DNA of 10,965 nucleotides from Pseudobacteriovorax antillogorgiicola (GTDB lineage: Bacteria > Bdellovibrionota_B > Oligoflexia > Oligoflexales > RGVZ01): positions 1 to 10,965 of the forward strand of contig CAMDGW010000067.1 in the NCBI GenBank assembly GCA_945897695.1, written 5' to 3'. The position numbers and the translations under genes were made by a program. The notes under the pieces were generated by a model. It was not told the origin of the DNA. It was given only the letters and a program-made list of their open reading frames with translations, and made no database searches. This document shows, piece by piece, positions 1 through 6,252 of this stretch. Each line of letters opens with the position of its first letter. Positions within the stretch are counted from its first letter, which is position 1.

Positions 1-690
1 GATATCGCTATACCGCGTGGAAAGATTACATTCATAGTTGGAAAGTCTGGAGAGGGAAAGTCCGTCACAATCAAGCACATCATGGGACTTCTCAAGCCTG
101 ATGAAGGCAGAATTTTAGTAAATGGCGAAGATATTACTGATTTTGATTATGAAACTCTTCGTCACTACAGAAAAAAATTTGGCATGCTATTTCAACAGGC
201 GGCTTTATTCGATTCTCTGACGGTCGGCCAAAATGTAATTTTTCCACTCAAAGAGCATACAAAAATGCCATTGCCGGAAATGCTGTCCCGGGTTGAATAT
301 GTTCTTGAACAAGTTGGTCTACCTAACATGCAGCATAAGTATCCAACAGAGCTTTCCACAGGTGAAAAAAAGCGAGTTGGACTTGCAAGGGCTTTAGTCG
401 GGAAGCCGGAAATCATCTTATATGATGAGCCAACGACGGGGATGGACCCCCTGGTTTCGGAGATGATCGACGAACTCATTGTTCATGTGAACAAAGAGAT
501 AAAGGGAATTACGTCCATTGTTATCTCTCATGACCTGAAAGCCGCGCTGGCGACAGCGGAATATATTGTTTTTTTGTACAAAGGCAAAGTTGCTTTGGCA
601 GGAGCTCCAGAAGATTTCAAAACCACAAAAGATCCGGTGGTTAGGCAGTTTTTTAGTGGGAAGGTGAATGGGCCAATGGAGTTTTTGTAA
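1..690 (+). CDS. mlaF: MlaF-type ABC transporter ATPase (5' end outside window)
   Basis: This is the ATP-binding subunit of an MCE/Mla-type phospholipid transporter, acting on the cytoplasmic face of the inner membrane. The reading frame is open from base 1, so the start lies upstream; 229 codons are present and probably 25-35 are missing. Visible parts, numbered from the first codon: Walker A GKSGEGKS (14-21), Q-loop FQQ (64-66), signature LSTGE (118-122), Walker B IILYDEP (138-144), D-loop GMDP (147-150) and switch histidine in SHD (176-178). The C-terminal run DPVVRQFFSGKVNGP resembles the tail of MlaF, which supports this family over other importers. The signature departs from the usual LSGGQ. 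An MCE gene follows after 84 bases, as in mla operons; the permease gene would be upstream. The family is well supported; the exact substrate is inferred. Confidence 0.9.
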   Translation, partial: DIAIPRGKITFIVGKSGEGKSVTIKHIMGLLKPDEGRILVNGEDITDFDYETLRHYRKKFGMLFQQAALFDSLTVGQNVIFPLKEHTKMPLPEMLSRVEYVLEQVGLPNMQHKYPTELSTGEKKRVGLARALVGKPEIILYDEPTTGMDPLVSEMIDELIVHVNKEIKGITSIVISHDLKAALATAEYIVFLYKGKVALAGAPEDFKTTKDPVVRQFFSGKVNGPMEFL

Positions 691-762
691 GGAAAGAAAA
701 TAGTTACATGCTTGGTGGCCTAAAGGCCTGTGGCAATTTGCCGATCAGCTTCCGGTCAGAGT

Positions 763-766
763 GGAG
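763..766 (+). promoter_or_regulatory. Ribosome binding site deciding the MCE gene start
   Basis: GGAG lies 8 bases before the ATG at 775. The upstream in-frame GTG at 730 has only a poorly spaced AAAGG, and starting there would put 15 polar residues, including two cysteines, before the membrane anchor. The ATG at 775 is therefore preferred. An in-frame ATG at 790 is also possible but has no Shine-Dalgarno sequence. Confidence 0.6.
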
Positions 767-774
767 AACAGTGT

Positions 775-2268
775 ATGTGGAAAAAAATGGGAACAGAGTT
801 TAAGGTTGGTGTGTTTACCATCGTGGCTTTATTCACGATCGGTTACATGCTGTTCGTCTTGAATCCTAATCTACTTAGAGATACCACACGCAAGCAATAT
901 TACACGGTTTTAAAGGATGCTGCAGGTATCATTCCGAAGACTCATGTTAAGACAAATGGTGTTACGATCGGTAAGGTTAAAACTGTCGAACTAGACATCA
1001 ATAGTACTCGGATTATTGTTGAAATCGATTCTCACGTAAAACTACCTGTCGGTAGTAAAATTGAAGTTCGGACTCGGGGTTTGCTCGGTGATGTATACCT
1101 AGAGATTATGCGCCCCGAGGATACAGGACAGTATATTCCTGAAGGTGGGATTATTCCTAAGTCCGAGGATCAGCTCGACATGCAAGGTGTTATGTCGCTT
1201 CTAGGAAATATCGGTAAAGACGTCAAAAAGATCACGGGAACCTTATCTAACGTGGTTGGTAGTGATGATGGTGAAAACTCCTTACGGAATATTCTCGATA
1301 ATATTGAGACGCTGACGGCGGATCTGCGTTCAACGGGCGCATCGATTCGTGGTGCTATTGGTGACAATCCTGAATCCATGAAGAACATAGTCATGAACCT
1401 TGATCGATCCCTGGGAAGTCTCAAAAAGATCACTGGAACGTTGGGCGATGTGCTTGATGATTCCAATAAAGAGCGGCTAAATCGTATCATCGCATCTTTT
1501 GATGACAGTATGAGTGAAGTGAAAGGCGCGACCAAAAATATTAGACTCATCAGTGAAAAAATCGAAAAGGGTGAGGGTACCATTGGTAAGCTCGTCAATG
1601 ATGATGCAGCCATTCATGAGATCGAGTCCGCAGTCAAAGAGTTACGAGAGGTTCTTTCGCCGGCGACAAAAATGCAGCTGATTGTAGATACTCATGGCGA
1701 GGGTCGAGCTGATAAGACTGGGCAGACGTACTTTAATGTTATTTTTAAGACCAGGCCTGATCGGTTTTATTTGGTAGGGATGACAGATGTTCAGGAAAGT
1801 ATCCGCGATACTAAAACCGAAGATCTTGATAATCTGCCTTCTAATGGCAATACCCCCGCTTCTTCAACGACCAGGGAGCGGATTACGGAAAGAAAGTCTT
1901 TGCGATTCAATCTTCAGCTAGCTAAACGCTGGTATTTCCTTACGGCACGGTTAGGTCTATTTGAAAATACTGGCGGGGGAGCCTTTGATTTGCATTTTTT
2001 CCGCGACCGTGTCCGGTTCTCTCTTGAGGCATTTGACTTCAAGACTTACGACAATGAATGGCGCAGGGTTGCACGTCTAAAAACATACATGCAGGTGCTA
2101 TTTTTAGATCACATTTATCTTATGGCTGGTCTAGATGACATCACTAGAAAAAAGGACCCTCGTACCTACGAAGAGCAAAAAGGTCCTGTTCCCTTTGGGG
2201 GGCTTGGCCTCGCTTTCAACGACCAGGACCTGAAAGCATTGTTTGGGGCGGCAGCTCTAGCACGATGA
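775..2268 (+). CDS. mlaD: MlaD-family MCE protein with helical repeats and C-terminal beta-rich (possible barrel) domain
   Basis: This is the substrate-binding MCE subunit of the Mla-type transporter, anchored in the inner membrane and projecting into the periplasm. In the 497-residue product, residues 8-29 form an N-terminal TM helix. Residues 41-125 form one MCE domain, with the typical NGVTIGKV and RGLLGDVYLEI stretches. Residues 135-297 are helical, contain the repeated motif KKITGTL at 151 and 217, and end with GEGTIGKLVNDD (266-277), a motif seen in long MCE proteins. Residues 298-497 are rich in alternating beta strands, about ten or eleven, broken by polar loops (341-373, 456-470). 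That suggests a small outer-membrane barrel fused to the MCE protein. E. coli MlaD is about 183 residues, so this is a much enlarged form. The C-terminus (GAAALAR) lacks the aromatic last residue usual in barrels, so the barrel is not certain. MCE identity is firm. Confidence 0.9.
   Translation: MWKKMGTEFKVGVFTIVALFTIGYMLFVLNPNLLRDTTRKQYYTVLKDAAGIIPKTHVKTNGVTIGKVKTVELDINSTRIIVEIDSHVKLPVGSKIEVRTRGLLGDVYLEIMRPEDTGQYIPEGGIIPKSEDQLDMQGVMSLLGNIGKDVKKITGTLSNVVGSDDGENSLRNILDNIETLTADLRSTGASIRGAIGDNPESMKNIVMNLDRSLGSLKKITGTLGDVLDDSNKERLNRIIASFDDSMSEVKGATKNIRLISEKIEKGEGTIGKLVNDDAAIHEIESAVKELREVLSPATKMQLIVDTHGEGRADKTGQTYFNVIFKTRPDRFYLVGMTDVQESIRDTKTEDLDNLPSNGNTPASSTTRERITERKSLRFNLQLAKRWYFLTARLGLFENTGGGAFDLHFFRDRVRFSLEAFDFKTYDNEWRRVARLKTYMQVLFLDHIYLMAGLDDITRKKDPRTYEEQKGPVPFGGLGLAFNDQDLKALFGAAALAR
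1224..1439 (+). repeat. Internal repeat in the MCE gene (two anchor copies 198 bp apart)
   Basis: The 18 bases at 1224-1241 and 1422-1439 match at 17 positions, both reading caaaaagatcac then g/t then ggaac. The offset is exactly 66 codons, and both copies encode KKITGT in the same frame. The downstream residues diverge but keep a similar heptad-like hydrophobic pattern. This suggests an old tandem duplication of a helical module of about 66 residues. Confidence 0.5.
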
Positions 2269-2269
2269 T

Positions 2270-2394
2270 TCGGTGATCGGATCCTTGTGACCTAAATTAC
2301 AGGTAAATGACTCAAATCTATGTTGACGGATTGTAACTCGTCGATCTCGAGGACCTTTGCTGCATGTTTCTGTCGATTTCAATTCAATCACCGA
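2270..2394. repeat. Possible MITE-like element with short terminal inverted repeats
   Basis: TCGGTGAT (2270-2277) and ATCACCGA (2387-2394) are perfect 8-base inverted ends; with two mismatches the match reaches 11 of 13. Directly outside both ends lies TGAT (2266-2269 and 2395-2398), which looks like a 4-base target duplication and includes the MCE stop codon. The 125 bases hold no gene. Short repeats of this kind can occur by chance, so this is a candidate only. No good terminator was found in this convergent gap. Confidence 0.2.
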
Positions 2395-2413
2395 TGATTT
2401 AGCGAATCTGTCA

Positions 2414-3070
2414 TTACAAAATCCCCGACCAGTGACGATGTGGATCTTCGAGTTCAAGTGTGAATTTGTCGCCACTTGAAATTGGTCCTACGCCGGATGG
2501 TGTTCCTGTGAAGATTAAGTCTCCAGGAAGAAGCGTATTAAACGATGCGAGAAAATCGATAATGGTGGGTACGTCAAAGATCATCTGAGAGGTGTCTCCA
2601 CTTTGTCTGAGCTGATCATTTACAATTAGTTTAAATCGGAAGGTCTGTCTTTCATTACAATCGGTGAGGCGGATCAAGGGGCTTACCACTGCGGATCCGG
2701 CAAAGCTTTTGGCAAGGGCCCAGGGAAGTCCTTTTGCTTTTAGTTCTGATTGTTTTTCGCGTCTTGTTAGATCTAGTCCAAGCCCGAGTGCATCAACAAC
2801 AGTCCAGCCTTCAGTTTTTGTTCCCACAGGCACGGTCTGTCCTATTCTTAAGACCAGCTCTGCTTCATGGTGAAAGGTTTCACCGGGGAAAGCCAAGGTG
2901 CCACTTCCTAGGGGGCGAAGCGAGGCGGGTGCTTTTAGAAAGAGGACCGGTTCACCGTCAGGTGCTTTATTCCCCAATTCCTTCACATGTTCTGGGTAGT
3001 TACGTCCAATTCCATAGATTGTGGGAACGGTCGCTGGGCCAAAACTCTCAATGGTTACGAATGGTTGCAT
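2414..3070 (-). CDS. Fumarylacetoacetate hydrolase (FAH) family enzyme, acylpyruvase-like
   Basis: This is a cytoplasmic metal-dependent hydrolase or isomerase of the FAH superfamily. The 218-residue length matches the single-domain branch (E. coli YcgM, human FAHD1), which cleaves acylpyruvates or decarboxylates oxaloacetate. Visible motifs are GRNYPEH (22-28), the metal ligands in HHEAE (E69 and E71) and D100 in GLGLDLT, K121 in LAKSF, and the closing loop FTGTPSGVG (187-195). All ligands expected for activity are present. The start ATG is preceded by AAAGGA with 9 bases between. It is a single gene, convergent with the MCE gene and divergent from the next gene, so it has no operon partner to indicate a pathway. 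The true substrate (acylpyruvate, fumarylpyruvate, oxaloacetate or a homoprotocatechuate intermediate) cannot be read from the sequence. Confidence 0.88.
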   Translation of the reverse strand: MQPFVTIESFGPATVPTIYGIGRNYPEHVKELGNKAPDGEPVLFLKAPASLRPLGSGTLAFPGETFHHEAELVLRIGQTVPVGTKTEGWTVVDALGLGLDLTRREKQSELKAKGLPWALAKSFAGSAVVSPLIRLTDCNERQTFRFKLIVNDQLRQSGDTSQMIFDVPTIIDFLASFNTLLPGDLIFTGTPSGVGPISSGDKFTLELEDPHRHWSGIL

Positions 3071-3163
3071 GGTCTTGATTCCTTTCTCTAACCTGTTGAA
3101 ACAACTGTATATTTTATTTTGCCCAATCGCAACGATAAAAATGTTTAAAAAGCATAAAATACC

Positions 3164-3191
3164 TTTACAAAGTTTAAAATTAATGTATAAA
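3164..3191 (+). promoter_or_regulatory. Sigma-70-type promoter for the gene at 3264
   Basis: TTTACA (3164-3169), a 16-base spacer and TATAAA (3186-3191) give one mismatch to each consensus box. The surroundings are very A/T-rich, which could act as an UP element. The start of transcription would be near 3198, giving a leader of about 65 bases. The divergent FAH gene must have its promoter in 3071-3160, but I see only weak boxes there. Confidence 0.55.
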
Positions 3192-3263
3192 CATAATATC
3201 CCTTCCGCGTGATGGGACCTGTTGTTGCTGCCTGCTGATAACTTTTGCTGTTGAGGTGATTAA

Positions 3264-4256
3264 ATGAATCTGGATTCCGTTCCAAACTGGCTTCGTCCAA
3301 CCAAAGCAAAGATTGCGACATCCCTACTCGCATTGAGTGGTTTGATGGGGTTCGCGTCGATTGCTATTTCCGGGGAAGAAGAGACTCAAGCAGCAACGGC
3401 TGCCGCCACCAGTCAGGGTGATGAAATTTCCAATGGCTCTGTTCTTGACCTTGGCGATGGCCTCTCCATCGCGCCAATTGCAGGTTGGAAAATAGAGCGC
3501 AAGTCCATGGGTATGTCCCTTGTCATGAAAGAAGTCTTGCCAGCGCAAACAGGCGAAGTGGACTATTCAAAGCCAGTTTTTGCGCGCAATCTGACGGTAA
3601 TGACTTTGCCTGAAGCCATGCCAATTGATGACGCCTCCGTTGAAGAAATGAAAACAGTCATCTCTAAGATGTTTGCTCGTGACACATCCTTGAAAGATGT
3701 GACCTTCACGGATCACAAATTCTTTGACTATAAAGGCAAAAACGACGGTCTGATTCTGTTTTCCCAATTGACGGTGAATAATTATCAAATGATGCAGATG
3801 CAGGTGGTTGTCTCCGGTAGCAACAAATCCTACTTGATGACATACAGTGATATTGCAAGCAACTTCTCTAATCCAGCAAGCTATGATGCTGCGTGGAAGT
3901 CGATGGCTTCAATCCAGGTTTCTGGATTAGCTCCTAAGCGTTTTGAAAAAGAGATGATGATTGGTGGAGCTTTTGTTGCTGCTCTGCTTGCGATCATCGT
4001 ACCGTTTCTGTTTATTCGTTGGTACAACGCTCGTCGAATTCGTAAGTTTGCTGATGAGTTACAGTATGATTGGGACACCGGCGCCATGAAATCTGATAAC
4101 GATTATGAGTTGAGCGATTTCGGAGCTCTCGATCAAACCAGGCCTGCTCATAAGATGTCGAAAGCCAAGAAAGCTGAAAAGTCAGGCTTTGATTTCGATG
4201 TGAGTGCTTTAAGTAACATCAGTGCTATCAGCACGCGTCACAGTCGCTTTGCTTAA
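3264..4256 (+). CDS. Envelope protein of unknown function, two TM segments with a DcrB/PsbP-like periplasmic domain
   Basis: I do not recognise a named family. The 330-residue product has a TM or signal segment at 17-36, a low-complexity Ala/Thr linker (41-50), a soluble region at about 60-220, a second TM at 231-252, then a polar cytoplasmic tail with KMSKAKKAEK (297-306). The soluble region opens with LSIAPIAGWKIE and closes with YDAAWKSMASIQV. That pattern resembles the DcrB/DUF1795/PsbP-like fold, where the first strand carries a conserved P..W and the last helix precedes a final strand; this is inference by pattern only. GAGGTGAT ends 3 bases before the ATG, a good ribosome site. If the first segment is an uncleaved anchor, both ends are cytoplasmic and the domain is periplasmic. 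The gene is monocistronic: own promoter upstream, strong terminator downstream. The role is unknown. Confidence 0.85.
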   Translation: MNLDSVPNWLRPTKAKIATSLLALSGLMGFASIAISGEEETQAATAAATSQGDEISNGSVLDLGDGLSIAPIAGWKIERKSMGMSLVMKEVLPAQTGEVDYSKPVFARNLTVMTLPEAMPIDDASVEEMKTVISKMFARDTSLKDVTFTDHKFFDYKGKNDGLILFSQLTVNNYQMMQMQVVVSGSNKSYLMTYSDIASNFSNPASYDAAWKSMASIQVSGLAPKRFEKEMMIGGAFVAALLAIIVPFLFIRWYNARRIRKFADELQYDWDTGAMKSDNDYELSDFGALDQTRPAHKMSKAKKAEKSGFDFDVSALSNISAISTRHSRFA

Positions 4257-4275
4257 TTAACTCCTGGAATCAAAC

Positions 4276-4308
4276 AAAAAAGGCGCTGGTTAACTCCAGC
4301 GCCTTTTT
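4276..4308. terminator. Bidirectional rho-independent terminator
   Basis: GGCGCTGG (4282-4289) and CCAGCGCC (4296-4303) form a perfect 8-bp GC-rich stem with a 6-base loop. A6 lies on the left (4276-4281) and T5 on the right, so it works on both strands. It sits between two convergent genes, whose stop codons are 19 and 15 bases from its edges, and should end transcription of both. Confidence 0.93.
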
Positions 4309-4323
4309 CTATCTTTCAGAAAA

Positions 4324-5136
4324 TCAATTTGGAATCACGACCTCGATAGTTGTGTCGCTCACTTCTTCAGGAATCCCTGCTTGCACCGTAACGTCAGGCA
4401 GCAGTTGGCTTTTGGCTTGGCTTCCGTCGATGAAGGTCCCAGATGACCAGTTTCCAACATAAAAATCAGCACCACACTGAATCACTAATTTGCGGCACTC
4501 AATACGATTGGAGTCGGCCTTAATGACATTTGCAAAGCTACAAACTCCAACCTTAGGGTCAGCTGAGACGTCAAGTTTAGAAACATTATTAACAAGGGAC
4601 GGTTGGCAGCCAATAGAACAAGTGCAAATATCTGAAAAGGCTTTGGAGCCTTTTACGCCAACTCCCAGCTGCCAGATTGTCGATGAAGGTAAGCCCTGAA
4701 TTGTGGGTGGGGTTGCGTAAAGCTGCTGGACAAACGCAACTCCTGACAATTTCCCCTGATCGCTGGTGATGGGTACTCTGCGAGCGTCATACATCAGTCC
4801 CTGATCAGAAAACCAGCTTGCGACGCCAATATCTGCTTTATCTGTGAGCACTTTTAGATCGCAATGGTCATCTTTTCTGACGTTTTGGGTTTGAAAGGAA
4901 ACCTTATTGTCAGCATCTTTTGTGCCGCTTGTGTTGCCTCCACCGCATCCAGCCAGAGTATAAACCAACTCTGTGCGTGATCTGTCTGCTTCTTTCATTC
5001 CTATGATCTTTATCTCCACTGATACGGGGTCGCCAGGATTGGTTTGAGGACGAAGCCCTGTTCGGCAACCTGTAGCAATGGTCGATAGAATCGATACAGT
5101 AGCCGTCAGCATAATTAAATCCTTGGCGCGAACCAT
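4324..5136 (-). CDS. Cysteine-rich lipoprotein of unknown function
   Basis: The 270-residue product has a lipoprotein signal: charged MVRAK, a hydrophobic run, then lipobox ATGC with the acylated cysteine at 24. The mature protein would be attached to the inner or outer membrane. It holds eight more cysteines (64, 92, 171, 173, 177, 199, 214, 221), including a tight CTCSIGC cluster, an even number suited to four disulfides in an exported protein. Most of the rest looks beta-rich, with Gly/Ser/Thr and no catalytic motif I know. GGAGG precedes the ATG by 8 bases, within a run GGAGGGGGG. I cannot assign a family; secreted adhesin-like or structural roles are only guesses. It is a single gene with its own promoter, divergent from the ABC operon and ending at the shared terminator. 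Confidence 0.85.
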   Translation of the reverse strand: MVRAKDLIMLTATVSILSTIATGCRTGLRPQTNPGDPVSVEIKIIGMKEADRSRTELVYTLAGCGGGNTSGTKDADNKVSFQTQNVRKDDHCDLKVLTDKADIGVASWFSDQGLMYDARRVPITSDQGKLSGVAFVQQLYATPPTIQGLPSSTIWQLGVGVKGSKAFSDICTCSIGCQPSLVNNVSKLDVSADPKVGVCSFANVIKADSNRIECRKLVIQCGADFYVGNWSSGTFIDGSQAKSQLLPDVTVQAGIPEEVSDTTIEVVIPN

Positions 5137-5159
5137 GGGACCCCCCTCCGAGTATAATT

Positions 5160-5185
5160 GGACTCCTTTAGTTTATAATGAGTCC
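5160..5185. repeat. Inverted repeat flanking the lipoprotein gene's -10 box
   Basis: GGACTC (5160-5165) and GAGTCC (5180-5185) are perfect 6-base arms, 14 bases apart. They bracket the proposed -10 box and transcription start of the - strand gene. The placement fits an operator or a 5' stem, but an arm this short can arise by chance. Confidence 0.25.
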
Positions 5186-5199
5186 CTAAAATTGACCAA
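5172..5199 (-). promoter_or_regulatory. Probable promoter of the cysteine-rich lipoprotein gene
   Basis: On the - strand TTGGTC (5199-5194), a 16-base spacer and TATAAA (5177-5172) form a weak sigma-70-type promoter. Transcription would start near 5165, leaving a leader of about 29 bases that contains the ribosome site. The -35 box matches the consensus at only three positions. Confidence 0.35.
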
Positions 5200-5234
5200 T
5201 ATATTGACGGGATGCAGAGGCGCTGGCAAAGTGT

Positions 5235-5243
5235 TGGTATACT
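5235..5243 (+). promoter_or_regulatory. Extended -10 promoter of the Gld-type ABC operon
   Basis: TGGTATACT holds an extended -10 element (TG, one base, TATACT). No good -35 box stands 17 bases upstream; a TTGACG at 5204 is 28 bases away, too far to pair. Transcription would start near 5250, about 37 bases before the ATG at 5287. No other promoter is evident in the operon, whose genes are nearly contiguous. Confidence 0.45.
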
Positions 5244-5274
5244 AGCAAAAATTTTTGATGATATTCAATGATTG

Positions 5275-5280
5275 CGGAAG
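5275..5280 (+). promoter_or_regulatory. Ribosome binding site deciding the GldA-type start
   Basis: GGAAGG ends 6 bases before ATG 5287. The frame is also open from TTG 5272, but that codon lies upstream of this site, and homologues of the family begin close to the MALIEVQGLSKFYG stretch. Confidence 0.6.
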
Positions 5281-5286
5281 GTTGCT

Positions 5287-6252
5287 ATGGCGTTAATTGA
5301 GGTGCAGGGGCTGTCAAAATTTTATGGTCTGCATGCAGCTGTTCGTGATGTGAGTTTTAGAATCAATGAAGGTGAAATAGTTGGCTTACTTGGGCTTAAC
5401 GGCGCAGGAAAGAGCACTATTTTGAAAATTCTGGGAACTTTTCTTTTGCCTTCAGCCGGCAATGCTTCCATGGGGGGGTACTCCGTAGAAGAAGGCGCAG
5501 ATCAGGTTCGCGAGTTGATTGGATACCTTCCCGACCGTCCTCCACTTTATGATGAAATGAGGGTTGTTCCATACCTGCGCTATGTAGCCCAGCTCAAGAA
5601 TGTTGCCAAGAACGTGATAGATGAACGAGTGTCTGATGTGCTGCGGAAGACGAACCTGGAAGATGTTGCATGGCAGCCTCTCGGAGAGCTCTCTCACGGA
5701 TTTAGGCAGCGTGTTGGCATTGCTCAGGCGCTGATCCATGACCCGCGAATCATCATTCTCGATGAACCCATCAACGGGCTTGATCCGGTTCAGATTGTTG
5801 AAATGCGTGATCTGATCCTTTCGTTGCGGGGTAAGCATACTGTTATTCTCTCAAGTCACATTCTTTCCGAGATTACTCGCACCTGTGATCGCATATTAAT
5901 CATTGATAAGGGGCGACTTGTTGCAGAAGGTCATGAGTCTGATCTTAATAAGGCTTTCGTTCGCTCCATGCGAATCGTCGCCGAGATTCGCGGTGATTTT
6001 AGTGAAAGTGAGTTTCGAAAAATTTCTGGTGTCCAGAGCGTAGTCGTCGCCCAAGGAACACAACCTGAGTGTAAAATTGTCACGATCGAAAGCGACGGTG
6101 ATATCCGCGCAGAGGTGGCCCGAGTGGTTGTTTCCTCCGGGGCAGAATTACTGGAGCTGGGCAGAGACGGTGATGGATTGGAGTCTATTTTTATGAATCT
6201 GGTGCGATCATCCAAAGCGAAATCTGCGACGGGAGGAGAGGCCAATGGGTAA
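5287..6252 (+). CDS. gldA: GldA-type ABC transporter ATPase
   Basis: This is the ATPase of an ABC-2-type transporter, powering the permease encoded next. In the 321-residue product: Walker A GLNGAGKS (36-43), signature LSHGF (135-139) followed by RQRVGIAQAL, Walker B IIILDEP (155-161), D-loop GLDP (164-167) and switch histidine in SSH (189-191). The Q-loop position reads GYLPD (79-83), without glutamine; GldA and related ABC-2 ATPases typically have GYLPE there. Residues 225-310 form the C-terminal accessory domain of this subfamily. Length is usual. The gene's last 8 bases overlap the permease start, implying coupled translation. GldA is needed for gliding and secretion in Flavobacterium; outside Bacteroidota the substrate is not known, so the symbol indicates family rather than proven role. 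Confidence 0.88.
   Translation: MALIEVQGLSKFYGLHAAVRDVSFRINEGEIVGLLGLNGAGKSTILKILGTFLLPSAGNASMGGYSVEEGADQVRELIGYLPDRPPLYDEMRVVPYLRYVAQLKNVAKNVIDERVSDVLRKTNLEDVAWQPLGELSHGFRQRVGIAQALIHDPRIIILDEPINGLDPVQIVEMRDLILSLRGKHTVILSSHILSEITRTCDRILIIDKGRLVAEGHESDLNKAFVRSMRIVAEIRGDFSESEFRKISGVQSVVVAQGTQPECKIVTIESDGDIRAEVARVVVSSGAELLELGRDGDGLESIFMNLVRSSKAKSATGGEANG

Noticed and set aside
730..774. GTG start at 730 for the MCE gene, adding 15 residues
   Set aside because: Poor Shine-Dalgarno spacing and a polar, cysteine-containing extension before the TM anchor; ATG 775 has GGAG at a good distance.
1170..1613. Long open frame of 147 codons antisense to the MCE gene
   Set aside because: It lies wholly opposite a conserved coding region and its composition (Ser/Leu/Arg-rich) is that of a reverse-frame shadow.
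2257..2475. Open frame of 72 codons on the - strand overlapping the FAH gene end
   Set aside because: It overlaps the MCE stop and the FAH 3' end, has no recognisable motif and no convincing ribosome site.
2414..3070. FAH enzyme as a member of the Mla lipid transport operon
   Set aside because: It lies on the opposite strand, convergent with the MCE gene, and has no known link to lipid transport.
5151..5156. TATACT on the - strand as -10 box of the lipoprotein gene
   Set aside because: Transcription would start within or after the ribosome site, leaving no usable leader; the TATAAA at 5177-5172 fits better.
5452..5838. Open frame of 128 codons antisense to the GldA-type ATPase
   Set aside because: The sense strand carries all ABC motifs in this stretch; the antisense product has no family signature.
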